Origin: Limnohabitans sp. 2KL-17
Lineage (GTDB): Bacteria > Pseudomonadota > Gammaproteobacteria > Burkholderiales > Burkholderiaceae_C
Direction of reading: 5' to 3'
NCBI RefSeq assembly: GCF_003063415.1
Contig: NZ_NESK01000028.1
Location: 1 to 53,218 of the forward strand
DNA: 53,218 nucleotides
Position numbers and translations under genes: made by a program. The notes below the pieces were generated by a model that saw only the letters and a list, made by a program, of their open reading frames with translations, was not told the origin of the DNA and searched no databases. This document shows, piece after piece, positions 33,902 through 42,817 of this stretch. Positions within the stretch are counted from its first letter, which is position 1; the number at the start of each line of letters is the position of its first letter.

Positions 33902-35473
33902 TTATTCGGAGCTGCCTGAATCGACCGCCCCGTCTGCGACAGAGCCAGGCTTGCGACGGCGGCGACGGCGCTTTTTGACAGCGCCTTCATCACCCGTATC
34001 GGATGGAGGAGCTGCGTTACTTGTTTCGCCTTGGTCGGATGTTGCTCGGGGCGCCGCATCGCCTTCAGGCCTGGGCGCACGGCGCACACGGGGCTTGGGC
34101 GTTTGCGAGGCCTGCTCGGCCTTGGCTGCCTGCACCAAGTCTTCACGCTCCGAATCGCTGGCCATGCTGAATTCTTGCCACCAATCGGCCAGACGCTCAT
34201 CCACCTCCGCGATGTCGGCACGCAGTCGCAAAAAGTCAAACCCGGCGCGAAAGCGCGGTTGTTCTACCAAACCGAATGGCGTGCTGCCCACCCGCTTTTC
34301 AAAGCGCGGTTGCATCATCCAAATTTCTCGCATGTCGGCTGCCAGCTTGCCCCGCCCTGAAACGTCGCCAATTCGGGCGTCGAAGACTTCATCGATCGCA
34401 TCTTGCAAGGCCGGGTAAGGGTGGTCTTTGCGGGCCAGGCGTTTGGCCCAACCCTCTCGCACATCGGCCCACAACACGCAGGCCAGCAAAAAACTGGGCG
34501 CCACAGGCTTGCCCTCACCAACGCGTCGGTCAGTGTCGGCCAAGGCCACTTGCACAAAAGGGCTGTCGACCCGCTCCACGACAACATCCAGAAGTGGGTA
34601 AATGCCGTTGGCCAAGCCCAGGTTTTTCAGCTGAGCAATGGACGCCAAGGCGTGCCCGGTTTGCAACAGCTTGAGCATTTCATCGAACAATCGGCTTTGT
34701 GGCACATCGGCCAGCAAGGCGGTCGATGCTGCCAATGGCTTGGCGGTTTTGGCTTCAAGCTTGAACCCCAAGGGGCCCAGCTTGGCGGCAAAACGCACGG
34801 CACGAATAATGCGCACCGGGTCTTCTCGGTAGCGCGCAACCGGGTCGCCAATCATGCGCAGTACACGCTTTTTGGAGTCCTGGATGCCGCCGTGATAGTC
34901 CACCACCAACTGCGATTCGGGATCGTAATACAAGGCATTGACTGTGAAGTCGCGGCGCGTGGCGTCTTCGTCTTGCGGCCCCCAGACGTTGTCTCGCAGC
35001 ACGCGACCGGTCGAGTCAACCGCGTGTTTCATGCCCGCCAACTCGCTTTTGCTGGTGCGCTCATTGCCCTTGACCTGTTCGGCCGCAGCATTGTCAAGAT
35101 GGGCGCGGAAAGTCGAGACCTCAATCACCTCGTTATCTCGACCGCGGCCGTAGACCACATGCACGATGCGAAAGCGACGCCCAATGATGAAGGCCCGACG
35201 AAACAGGCCCTTGACCTGCTCGGGCGTGGCATCGGTGGCCACATCAAAGTCTTTGGGACGCAAGCCCAACAGCAAATCGCGCACCGCACCACCCACGATG
35301 TAGGCTTCAAACCCGGCCTGCTGCAGGGTTCGCACCACGTTCACGGCACGCTCATCCACCAGATTCGGGTCGATGCCATGAACAGATGCGGTCACTTCAG
35401 TGCGGCGACCAAAATGAGGCTTGTTGCTTTTAGGTGATTTACCCATCAGCTTGTCGATGAATTGTTTGATCAT
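33902..35473 (-). CDS. pcnB: Poly(A) polymerase I
   Basis: 523 residues; adds 3' poly(A) tails that mark RNA for decay. The nucleotidyltransferase site is GGAVRDLLLGLRPKDFDVAT (GGAVRD plus DFD), followed by RRFRIVHVV, RRDFTVNALYYD and RIIRAVRFAAKLG, all class II tRNA-NT/PAP motifs; the longer C-terminal half and position before folK favour PcnB over CCA transferase. The tail is highly basic (KKRRRRRRK), an RNA-binding extension. It overlaps the HAD gene by four bases. Confidence 0.93.
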   Translation of the reverse strand: MIKQFIDKLMGKSPKSNKPHFGRRTEVTASVHGIDPNLVDERAVNVVRTLQQAGFEAYIVGGAVRDLLLGLRPKDFDVATDATPEQVKGLFRRAFIIGRRFRIVHVVYGRGRDNEVIEVSTFRAHLDNAAAEQVKGNERTSKSELAGMKHAVDSTGRVLRDNVWGPQDEDATRRDFTVNALYYDPESQLVVDYHGGIQDSKKRVLRMIGDPVARYREDPVRIIRAVRFAAKLGPLGFKLEAKTAKPLAASTALLADVPQSRLFDEMLKLLQTGHALASIAQLKNLGLANGIYPLLDVVVERVDSPFVQVALADTDRRVGEGKPVAPSFLLACVLWADVREGWAKRLARKDHPYPALQDAIDEVFDARIGDVSGRGKLAADMREIWMMQPRFEKRVGSTPFGLVEQPRFRAGFDFLRLRADIAEVDERLADWWQEFSMASDSEREDLVQAAKAEQASQTPKPRVRRAPRPEGDAAPRATSDQGETSNAAPPSDTGDEGAVKKRRRRRRKPGSVADGAVDSGSSE

Positions 35474-36138
35474 TCTTGAAAGAGTTCGAGGATGCGCCAG
35501 CCACGTTCAGTGGCTAATTGACGCAACCGAGCGTCAGAGTTCGTTGCCACCGGATGGTGGACTTTTTCCAAAAGAGGCAAGTCGTTTATGGAGTCCGTGT
35601 AAAAGGTCATCTCGACATCGCCCCATCCCAAGCCGTTCTGGTCCAGCCACTGCGCGACTCGGGTTACTTTACCCTCCCTGAACGAAGGCGTGCCGCGGAT
35701 CTCGCCGGTGATCCAGCCGTTGGCATCGCGCTCCAGTTCCACCGCGATCAACTCGCTGACCCCAAAAGCCTGGGCAATCGGTCGGGTCACAAACTCGTTG
35801 GTGGCGGTCACGACGATGACCGTATCACCCGCGTGCTGATGTGATCGTACCAGCGCCAGCGCCTCGGGCATGACGCGGGGACGGATGACTTCGTCCATGT
35901 AGCGGGCATGGGCATGTGCGGCCTCAGTCGCTCCACGCTCGCGTGCTGCACGTGTGGCAAATCGGACGTAATCATGGATATCGAGCGTTCCCGCCTGGTA
36001 ATGGGCGTAGAACTCGTCATTGCGCTGGTTGAACACAACAGGGTCATTCCAACCCAGTTCGGTGGTGAACACACCCCATGTGTGGTCAGAGTCCAGCGGC
36101 AACAGCGTGTGGTCCAGATCGAACAACGCGAGTTTCAT
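35470..36138 (-). CDS. HAD-superfamily IB phosphatase
   Basis: 222 residues. Nucleophile and acid/base are D7 and D9 in LFDLDHTLL; motif II threonine in VIVVTATNEF; the later motif is YTDSINDLPLLE. A helical cap lies between motifs I and II as in SerB-like IB enzymes. It could act on phosphoserine-like or histidinol-phosphate-like substrates; the sequence does not decide. Located between hda and pcnB with 4-base overlaps on both sides. Confidence 0.85.
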   Translation of the reverse strand: MKLALFDLDHTLLPLDSDHTWGVFTTELGWNDPVVFNQRNDEFYAHYQAGTLDIHDYVRFATRAARERGATEAAHAHARYMDEVIRPRVMPEALALVRSHQHAGDTVIVVTATNEFVTRPIAQAFGVSELIAVELERDANGWITGEIRGTPSFREGKVTRVAQWLDQNGLGWGDVEMTFYTDSINDLPLLEKVHHPVATNSDARLRQLATERGWRILELFQE

Positions 36139-36821
36139 TCGCTCTCCAGCATGGCACGAACCAGCGGAATGGTCAGGGCGCGCTGCGTTTGCAAAGCGTA
36201 TTGATCCAGGTGATTGAGCAACTGCATCAGACTGCCAAGGTCACGCGAAAAGCGGTTGAGCATGTAGGACATGACTTCATCGCTCAAAAACAGGCCTCGC
36301 GCATCGGCCTCTTGCCGCAGAACTGCTCGCCGCTCGGGCTCATTCAGAACTTGCAATGCGTTCACATGACCCCAGCCAAAGCGGGTGCGCAGGTCATCGC
36401 GCAGCTTCAAATCAGACGGCGGCAATGCGCCCGCAGCGAGCACCCAGCGCGGTGAGCCTGTGCGGGGCGTGAGCGCATTCACAAACCAGTTGAACGCGGT
36501 GTTTTGCTGCGCTGTGTTGTACAGGTGCACATCGTCCATCAGCACCGCCGCCCAGCCGTCGTTGAATTCGGTTGGGTGCAGCGTGTGGGGGTCAAGCCAG
36601 CCCACTTGGACACCCTGCTCTTTCAGGGCGTGTTGGACAGCTTGCAACAAATGGGTTTTACCCGACCCGCTTTCGCCCCACAGGTAACTGGGCACAGGCG
36701 AACGACTGGTTGATGCAGTCCAAAGGCGCAAGTGGCTCAAAGCCGCCAAATTAGGACCTGCAAAAAAATTATCCAGCGTGGGAGGCGACGCCAGGCCGAT
36801 GTCCAGAGCCAGTTGCTTCAT
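36135..36821 (-). CDS. hda: DnaA regulatory inactivator Hda
   Basis: 228-residue AAA+ protein related to DnaA domain III; with the sliding clamp it triggers ATP hydrolysis on DnaA to prevent re-initiation. The N-terminal QLALDI (3-8) is a clamp-binding motif. Walker A is GESGSGKT (49-56), Walker B LMDDVHLY. It lacks DnaA's DNA-binding domain. Overlaps the genes on both sides by four bases. Confidence 0.9.
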   Translation of the reverse strand: MKQLALDIGLASPPTLDNFFAGPNLAALSHLRLWTASTSRSPVPSYLWGESGSGKTHLLQAVQHALKEQGVQVGWLDPHTLHPTEFNDGWAAVLMDDVHLYNTAQQNTAFNWFVNALTPRTGSPRWVLAAGALPPSDLKLRDDLRTRFGWGHVNALQVLNEPERRAVLRQEADARGLFLSDEVMSYMLNRFSRDLGSLMQLLNHLDQYALQTQRALTIPLVRAMLESE

Positions 36822-37933
36822 GCCTTGTCAGGCCCCTGCCCGGCACCGTCCGAACCACTCTTTTGGTACAGATCGCTGTGCAAATACTGCTGACGCAAGC
36901 GGCGCAGACCCACCAGCAAAACGGCGCTGGCGGGCAATGCCATCAGCACACCGACAAAACCCAGCAACTGACCAAAGGCCATCAAGGCCAAAATAACCGC
37001 CAACGGGTGCAAGCCAATGCGCTCTCCCACCAATCGGGGCGTGAGTACAAAACTTTCGATCAGTTGCCCCAAGCCGAACACCACGGCCACCATCACCACA
37101 GCCTGAGCCGATGCAAACTGCAACAAGCCTGCCAGCAAGGCCAACACAAGACCCAAGCCAAAGCCCAAATAAGGCACGAACACAGCCAGGCCGGTGAACA
37201 CGCCGATGGGCAACGCCAAGTCGAGGCCAAACAGCCCCAAGCCCACCGCATAAAAAACCGACAACGCCAGCATGACCAGCAACTGTCCCCGCAAATATTC
37301 GCCCAGCACCGAGTCACTTTCTTGCATGAAGCTGTCAAAAGTGCCGCGCCACGCCGGTGGCACCAACTCGGTCACGCTGTTTACCAGACGCGTCCAATCG
37401 TGCAACAGATAAAACAAGGCCACTGGAACCAGCACCGCATAGCCCATCAGAGCAAGGGCAGCACTGCCGCCCAGCTTGAGTGATGACATCAGGGGCGCCC
37501 ACCAGTCTTCGCGATTGGCACTGAGGTAAGCCACCAGTTGGGTTTTCAAGTCACCCAAGTCGAGGGACACGTTCAAACCCAACTGATTCAACAAGGGGTT
37601 GATGGCATCCGCCAAACGGTCCAGCAACAAGGGCAACTGCTGCTGAAGCAGCGGCCACTCCCGAACCAGAATGGGCACCAGAAGAAGCAAAAGCCCCAGC
37701 AGCGCCAAAATGGCCAGCGCCTCAACCAGCACCACAGCCAAAAAACGTGGCAAACGGGCTTGGGTCAAAGCCTCTAGGCGCAGCACCAGGGGATGCAGGA
37801 CATACGCCATGACAGCCGCGATCACGAATGGGGCCAGCACCGGCGCAAGCAGCCAGAAAACCAGGACTGCAGCCAAGGCCACACCCAACCAGGCGGCCAG
37901 GCGGGACATCAAAAATGGCAGGGGTGCTTGCAA
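36818..37933 (-). CDS. AI-2E (PerM/TqsA) family membrane transporter
   Basis: 371 residues with about eight membrane segments and a central soluble stretch (near 85-150). Conserved family phrases include PVALFYLLHDW, FVPYLGFGLGLVLALLAG, and GQLIESFVLTPRLVGERIGLHPLAVILALMAFGQ. Family members export autoinducer-2, or act as antiporters, or are of unknown function. First gene of the operon to folK; divergent from purM with 135 bases between, where both promoters must lie. Confidence 0.85.
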   Translation of the reverse strand: MQAPLPFLMSRLAAWLGVALAAVLVFWLLAPVLAPFVIAAVMAYVLHPLVLRLEALTQARLPRFLAVVLVEALAILALLGLLLLLVPILVREWPLLQQQLPLLLDRLADAINPLLNQLGLNVSLDLGDLKTQLVAYLSANREDWWAPLMSSLKLGGSAALALMGYAVLVPVALFYLLHDWTRLVNSVTELVPPAWRGTFDSFMQESDSVLGEYLRGQLLVMLALSVFYAVGLGLFGLDLALPIGVFTGLAVFVPYLGFGLGLVLALLAGLLQFASAQAVVMVAVVFGLGQLIESFVLTPRLVGERIGLHPLAVILALMAFGQLLGFVGVLMALPASAVLLVGLRRLRQQYLHSDLYQKSGSDGAGQGPDKA

Positions 37934-38068
37934 GTGGATCTCGTGGTTTGCTTTGGATCGACCTGATCGGTCAGGGCTAACCCTTAAAATAAGCAGTCAT
38001 TTTAGTCTGCCAGTCAATGATTGGCCCCTCGATCCCCATTTTTAACTGCCCCTTGTGGGCCAAAACCC

Positions 38069-39100
38069 ATGAGTCAAGCTCCACTTTCCTACAAAGACGC
38101 CGGTGTCGACATCGTTGCAGGCGACGCCCTGGTCGAGCGGATCAAGCCTTTGGCCAAAAAAACCATGCGCGAAGGTGTGCTGGCGGGCATCGGCGGTTTT
38201 GGCGCTTTGTTTGAAGTGCCCAAGCGCTACAAGGAACCGGTGCTGGTGAGCGGTACCGACGGCGTGGGCACCAAACTCAAGCTGGCTTTTGAATGGAACA
38301 TGCACGACACCGTGGGCATCGACCTGGTCGCCATGAGCGTGAACGATGTGCTGGTACAAGGCGCCGAGCCGCTGTTTTTCCTCGACTACTTCGCCTGTGG
38401 CAAGCTCGATGTGGACACGGCCGCTGCGGTAGTCGGCGGGATTGCCAAAGGTTGCGAGCTGTCCGGCTGCGCATTGATTGGCGGTGAAACCGCTGAAATG
38501 CCTGGCATGTACCCCTCAGGGGAGTACGACCTCGCCGGGTTTGCCGTCGGCGCGGTCGAGAAATCCAAAATCTTGACTGGGCAAAACGTCCAGGCGGGTG
38601 ACGTGGTGCTGGGCCTGGCTTCTAGCGGCGTGCATTCCAACGGTTTCAGCCTGGTTCGCAAATGCATTGAGCGCGCTGGCGCCAACATTCCGGACGCGCT
38701 GGATGGCAAACCCTTCAAACAAGCCCTGATGGAGCCTACCCGCCTGTATGTATTGAACGTGCTGGCCGCGCTGGCGGTGCATCCCATCAAGGCATTGGCC
38801 CACATCACCGGGGGCGGTTTGCTCGAAAACATTCCCCGTGTCTTGCCCGATGGTTTGGCCGCACACCTGAACAAAGGCAGTTGGCCTCAAACCGAGTTGT
38901 TTGCCTGGCTGCAAAAGACGGCGGGCATTGATGACACCGAAATGAACCGCACCTTCAACAACGGCATCGGCATGGTGGTGGTCATTGATGCCACCCAGGC
39001 CGACGCCTGCGCGCAGACCCTGCGTGAAGCCGGTGAGCAGGTCTACATTATTGGCAAGATCGCGGCACAGGGCGCAACGGCACAGGTCGTCGTAGCCTGA
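38069..39100 (+). CDS. purM: Phosphoribosylformylglycinamidine cyclo-ligase
   Basis: 343 residues; closes the imidazole ring to AIR in purine synthesis using [47 protein letters not shown] and [11 protein letters not shown] are diagnostic, and [13 protein letters not shown] completes the fold. Normal length. Converges on the SirB1-like gene with 11 bases between. Confidence 0.96.
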   Translation: MSQAPLSYKDAGVDIVAGDALVERIKPLAKKTMREGVLAGIGGFGALFEVPKRYKEPVLVSGTDGVGTKLKLAFEWNMHDTVGIDLVAMSVNDVLVQGAEPLFFLDYFACGKLDVDTAAAVVGGIAKGCELSGCALIGGETAEMPGMYPSGEYDLAGFAVGAVEKSKILTGQNVQAGDVVLGLASSGVHSNGFSLVRKCIERAGANIPDALDGKPFKQALMEPTRLYVLNVLAALAVHPIKALAHITGGGLLENIPRVLPDGLAAHLNKGSWPQTELFAWLQKTAGIDDTEMNRTFNNGIGMVVVIDATQADACAQTLREAGEQVYIIGKIAAQGATAQVVVA

Positions 39101-39111
39101 AGCTGGAAAAC

Positions 39112-39972
39112 TCAGGTGCTTGCGAGTTCGTCGATGCGGTTTCTCAACGCATCATGGTCGGGCGCCAAGGGCTCAGCCTGCAAATAAATCTGCAGATCTC
39201 GCAAGGCTTCAAGTTTTTGGCCCAGCTCTGCAAACACCAAGCCACGGTCACGCCTCTCAGACCAGGCTTCTGGCAAGAGCACAACCAGCCGGTCCAACAC
39301 GCTCAACATGCGGGGCCAGTCCTCTTGTGAACGGAAAATCTCTTTGAGGTTGCGCAACATGCGGGCCAGCAAATCACGGGGCGGGCAATCTTGCAGATAA
39401 AGGCCCAAAGGCGTTTCGCCATCGTCCAGATCAGCACCAGAGGCCGCACCAATGGTTTCCCTGAAAGGACCAAGGCGCTCGGCCAGGTTGTCAACACCCA
39501 AAGAATCACCCGTTAAAGGGTCGAGTACCACCAGACCCCCTTGAAGCGACACCTTCACCAAAAAGTGTCCTGGAAACGAAATGCCTTGTGCCTGAAGCCC
39601 CAAGCCTTGGGCCAATTCAAGCCAGATCACCGCCAAAGAAATCGGAAGACCCCGTCTTGTGCGCAGCACTTCGTGCAAATAACTGTTTTCAGGTGCGTAG
39701 TAATCGTTGGCATTGACACCAAAACCCATTTCTTTGTAGAACACTTGGGTCAACACAGCCAAACGGGTCAAGTCGTCCGAATCAGAGGGCAAACGGGCTT
39801 TGATTTTTTTGAGCAATCGCGCCAGATCGTCCAGCACCTGCTGCATGTCCATCGCAGGTTCTTCGTCCTGAGCCAGGCTGGCAGCCGCCTCCAGCAAAGG
39901 AAAGTGCTCGTCACTTTCCACCAGGCTGGCAAAGTAAGTCAGCGGCGTCGGAGGTAAAAAACTCAAAGACAT
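39112..39972 (-). CDS. SirB1 family protein (transglutaminase-like plus TPR)
   Basis: 286 residues from MSLSFLPPTP. The N-terminal domain has YYAPENSYLHEVLRTRRGLP and SLAVIWLELAQGLGLQAQGISFPGHFL, the SirB1/YchA pattern resembling a circularly varied transglutaminase fold with the histidine in PGHFLVK. The C-terminal part (LLARMLRNLKEIFRSQEDW onward) reads as tetratricopeptide helices. Biochemical role unknown in bacteria. It follows murJ after 17 bases on the same strand. Confidence 0.82.
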   Translation of the reverse strand: MSLSFLPPTPLTYFASLVESDEHFPLLEAAASLAQDEEPAMDMQQVLDDLARLLKKIKARLPSDSDDLTRLAVLTQVFYKEMGFGVNANDYYAPENSYLHEVLRTRRGLPISLAVIWLELAQGLGLQAQGISFPGHFLVKVSLQGGLVVLDPLTGDSLGVDNLAERLGPFRETIGAASGADLDDGETPLGLYLQDCPPRDLLARMLRNLKEIFRSQEDWPRMLSVLDRLVVLLPEAWSERRDRGLVFAELGQKLEALRDLQIYLQAEPLAPDHDALRNRIDELAST

Positions 39973-39989
39973 GTTCAGTCGGCCATCGG

Positions 39990-41555
39990 TCAACGTTTGA
40001 GAAAAGCCTTGAGCCGCAAACCCGTAGCCCACAAGACACCAAAATAAAGCAAGGCCGAACCCAGCATGATCCCGATCATCCAGCCAATCCGCAGCCAGGG
40101 GTCTTGGCGCAGACTCACCCAAGGCAAATTTTGTGCGGCGAACCACAGCATAGCGGTCAACAAGCCCGTGGCCAGCACCACCTGCAATGCAAAGCGCCAC
40201 CAACCCGGCTGCGGCTTGTAACTGCCTCTGCGCAGCAGGCCCACCAGCAACCACAAGGCATTCACCAAAGCACCCAGGCCGATCGACAAAGCCAGTCCGG
40301 CATGGGCCAAATAAGGGACCAGCAGCAGGTTGAACACTTGCGTCAAGACCAACACCGCCACCGCAATGCGCACCGGTGTGCGAATGTCTTGGCTGGCGTA
40401 ATAACCGGGCGCCAGCACCTTGATGGCGACCAAGCCAAGCAATCCCACTCCGTAGCCGGTCAGGGCCAAGGTGGTTTGCTGCACATCGCGATCAGTGAAT
40501 GCACCGTAGTGGTAGAGCACCGAAACCAACGGCTTGGAAAACACCAGCAGGGCGGCAGCACAGGGCAGCGCCAAAAGCACCACCAGACGCAAGCCCCAGT
40601 CCAGCATGGCGGCATAACGATCGCTGTCGCCAGTGGCTTTTGCAGCGGCCAATTGCGGCATCAACACCACGCCCAATGCCACACCCAGAATGGCAGTTGG
40701 AAACTCCATCAGCCGGTCTGCATAGGTCAGCCAACTGACGCTGCCAGGTGCCATGTGCGATGCGATCTGCGTATTGATGAGCAAAGAAATTTGAGCCACC
40801 CCCACGCCCAGCAAAGCCGGCGCCATGAGTCGCAAAATGTTTCGTGTGGCCGGGTTGGTCCAGGCTTTGCGGACTGCTGCAGGGCCCATACCCAGACGGG
40901 GCAATAAGCCCAAACGGGCCAGCGCCGGAATTTGCACAGCCAATTGCAAAAAGCCCCCCAACATCACGCCTGCCGGCAGGGCATAAATGGCTTCGATGCC
41001 CCGATCAGCCAACCAGGGCGACAAAAACCAGGCCGCCGCGATCACGCTGACATTGAGCAGCACGGGGGTGGCGGCAGGCACGGCAAAATGCCGCCAGGTG
41101 TTCAAAATACCTGCTGAAAGTGCCACCATGGACATGAAGGCGATGTAGGGGAACATCCAGCGCGTCATATGGACAGCCGAAGCGTAACCACGGGCGTCTT
41201 GCTGCAAGCCACTGGCCAAAGCCCAAACCAGCCAAGGGGAAGCCAAGACGCCCAAAATCGACAAAATCAACACAGACCAGGCCAAGGAGGTGGCCACACT
41301 GTCGATCACTTGCTTGGTCGCTTCGTCGCCATGCTGGGCGCGGCTGGCTGCCAAAACCGGCACAAAGGCCTGGCTGAAGGCCCCTTCCGCAAAGAGGCGG
41401 CGAAACAGGTTGGGTATCCGAAACGCCACATTGAAAGCATCGGTCAATGCGCTGGCACCAAAGGCAGAGGCGATCAGCAACTCGCGCACCAAGCCCGTGA
41501 TCCTGGAGGCCAGGGTGAAAAAGGACACGACGGAGGCAGAACGAAGGAGGCTCAC
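39990..41555 (-). CDS. murJ: Lipid II flippase MurJ
   Basis: 521 residues, about 14 membrane helices; flips lipid II across the inner membrane for peptidoglycan synthesis. SASVVSFFTLASRITGLVRE is the typical start, followed by DAFNVAFRIPNLFRRLFAEG with the conserved arginines, SQAFVPVL, and later DRLMEFPTAILGVALGVVLM. Divergent from rpsT, as in many betaproteobacteria. Confidence 0.95.
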   Translation of the reverse strand: MSLLRSASVVSFFTLASRITGLVRELLIASAFGASALTDAFNVAFRIPNLFRRLFAEGAFSQAFVPVLAASRAQHGDEATKQVIDSVATSLAWSVLILSILGVLASPWLVWALASGLQQDARGYASAVHMTRWMFPYIAFMSMVALSAGILNTWRHFAVPAATPVLLNVSVIAAAWFLSPWLADRGIEAIYALPAGVMLGGFLQLAVQIPALARLGLLPRLGMGPAAVRKAWTNPATRNILRLMAPALLGVGVAQISLLINTQIASHMAPGSVSWLTYADRLMEFPTAILGVALGVVLMPQLAAAKATGDSDRYAAMLDWGLRLVVLLALPCAAALLVFSKPLVSVLYHYGAFTDRDVQQTTLALTGYGVGLLGLVAIKVLAPGYYASQDIRTPVRIAVAVLVLTQVFNLLLVPYLAHAGLALSIGLGALVNALWLLVGLLRRGSYKPQPGWWRFALQVVLATGLLTAMLWFAAQNLPWVSLRQDPWLRIGWMIGIMLGSALLYFGVLWATGLRLKAFLKR

Positions 41556-41636
41556 AGTGGCCGAGTGTAGCGGCCCCGAGCCTCACCAACGGCGCCCTGG
41601 GCACATAAACTGTCTGCCGGGGGCGGTCTCATCTGC

Positions 41637-41642
41637 TAGAAT
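41637..41642 (+). promoter_or_regulatory. Probable -10 box of rpsT
   Basis: TAGAAT lies about 47 bases before the rpsT start, giving a leader of roughly 40 bases. The -35 region is GC-rich and weak. The murJ promoter must lie in the same 133-base gap on the other strand. Confidence 0.4.
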
Positions 41643-41688
41643 GCCCGGTTCGCTGGACATCATCCTCAGACACTGAAAGAAAACATCC

Positions 41689-41997
41689 ATGGCATCCGCT
41701 AAACCCAAAAAGAAAAACCCCCGTCTTGCTTCCGGCCGTAAACGCGTCCGTCAAGACGTCAAAATCAACGCCGCGAACTCCTCGCTGCGCTCCAAATACC
41801 GCACGGCCGTGAAAAACGTCGAAAAAGCCGTTGCAGCTGGCGACAAGACCAAAGCCACAGAGTTGTTTGCAAAAATGCAAACCGTGGTGGACATCATTGC
41901 CGACAAAGGCATCTTCCACAAAAACAAGGCAGCCCGTGACAAGAGCCGCCTGAGCGCCAAGGTCAAGACCCTGGCCCTCGCCGCAACCGCAGCCTGA
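41689..41997 (+). CDS. rpsT: 30S ribosomal protein S20
   Basis: 102 residues; binds 16S rRNA early in 30S assembly. [20 protein letters not shown], then [17 protein letters not shown] and [20 protein letters not shown], are diagnostic. Slightly longer than E. coli S20 (87), normal for betaproteobacteria. Own transcription unit ended by the terminator at 42077. Confidence 0.96.
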   Translation: MASAKPKKKNPRLASGRKRVRQDVKINAANSSLRSKYRTAVKNVEKAVAAGDKTKATELFAKMQTVVDIIADKGIFHKNKAARDKSRLSAKVKTLALAATAA

Positions 41998-42076
41998 TCC
42001 GCTCCACCAGATCAACAGCCCGGCAGGGCCCAGCCCTCGCCGCCGTTTGAAACGGGTGCGCTGTCCGCGAAAACTA

Positions 42077-42108
42077 AACCGCCCAGGTGAAAACCTCGGC
42101 GGTTTTTT
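42077..42108 (+). terminator. Intrinsic terminator of rpsT
   Basis: AACCGCC pairs with GGCGGTT, a single C-C mismatch, then AGGT/ACCT around GAAA, and six Ts follow. It lies 80 bases after the stop codon. Confidence 0.88.
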
Positions 42109-42134
42109 CATGGGCCATTGGAGGCGTGGTGGAG

Positions 42135-42215
42135 GTTGAGTTGGGGCCATCGCCAGGTTCCTCGTGGCTCGCTTCGCTTGTAAAAACTGTGACCCAGCGA
42201 TGGCCTTAGCTCAAC
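42135..42215 (+). other. Long wobble-paired hairpin, possible small RNA or repeat element
   Basis: Arms at 42135-42153 (GTTGAGTTGGGGCCATCGC) and 42197-42215 (GCGATGGCCTTAGCTCAAC) pair over all 19 positions on the plus-strand RNA, with three G-U pairs. On the minus strand those three become C-A mismatches, so the plus strand is the better candidate for a functional RNA. The loop is 43 bases. It lies after the rpsT terminator and before the convergent DUF3579 terminator, with no ORF of its own. It could be an sRNA, a REP-like element, or chance. Confidence 0.4.
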
Positions 42216-42252
42216 GGGGTTTATCCGAGTCAAGTGGATGGCATGTGCACAC

Positions 42253-42287
42253 AAAAAAAGACCTCAAGCGGTTGGCCGTGAGGTCTT
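42253..42287 (-). terminator. Intrinsic terminator of the DUF3579 gene
   Basis: On the minus strand AAGACCTCA, a 12-base loop, TGAGGTCTT and then a run of Ts. The 5' arm begins at the stop codon of the DUF3579 gene. Confidence 0.8.
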
Positions 42288-42606
42288 ATTTTTCAGTGGG
42301 AGGGTCGGGCAACAAGCAGGCGTCGGCCACTTGCAAGCCATTGTCCCGCGCAAAGTTCATCACAAAATCCCAGGCCATGACGTTGTGTTCACGCAAGTCG
42401 AGGTTGACGACCACGCATTTGATGCCCCCAAACGTGTTGGGAATGCACCAAGGGGAATAGCTCAGGTGGCTACCGGGGGTGGCACCACCGGGACGAAAGG
42501 GGCTCATGACGCCCGCCAGACGTTCGGCCCAATCGCTGGGCCTGAAAGGTTTGCCATCCGCGGTGATGCCCTGGATGAAAACTTCTTTGGCGGTATTGGA
42601 AACCAT
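42286..42606 (-). CDS. DUF3579 domain protein
   Basis: 106 residues. VFIQGITADGKPFRPSDWAE near the start, then AGVMSPFRPGG, GGIKCVVVNLDLREHNVMAW and FVMNFARDNGLQVADACLLP are the phrases of a betaproteobacterial family of unknown function (DUF3579), often adjacent to argD as here. No catalytic motif is evident. Divergent from argD across 211 bases. Confidence 0.8.
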   Translation of the reverse strand: MVSNTAKEVFIQGITADGKPFRPSDWAERLAGVMSPFRPGGATPGSHLSYSPWCIPNTFGGIKCVVVNLDLREHNVMAWDFVMNFARDNGLQVADACLLPDPPTEK

Positions 42607-42659
42607 CGGATAGAGGTGTGGATCAATCGGACCAGCAAAGCGGGATCGCCGCCTGCGGG

Positions 42660-42687
42660 TTTGCCCAGGTATTCTATCTTATATAAG
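42660..42687 (+). promoter_or_regulatory. Promoter region between DUF3579 and argD
   Basis: TTTGCC (42660) and TATAAG (42682) with a 16-base spacer form a plausible promoter for argD, leaving a leader of about 125 bases. The -10 sits in a 10-base palindrome CTTATATAAG (42678-42687), so it could also serve the opposite gene. No ArgR-like box was recognised. Confidence 0.4.
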
Positions 42688-42817
42688 ACCAGACACCCGT
42701 TGCCAAGCTGTATCGATGGGCTGGACAGAGCAAGCAATGGCGAAGTTGCTTCTGCCCCTAAAATCTGCTCTCAGCGGCTCTTCATGTTGGGCCGATTTTT
42801 ATTTCTGGAGTTCACGC

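Noticed and set aside
42190..42240. tRNA-like stretch GGCCTTAGCTCAACGG
   Set aside because: It recalls a D-arm, but no acceptor stem, anticodon arm or T-arm can be assembled around it; it belongs to the hairpin at 42135-42215.
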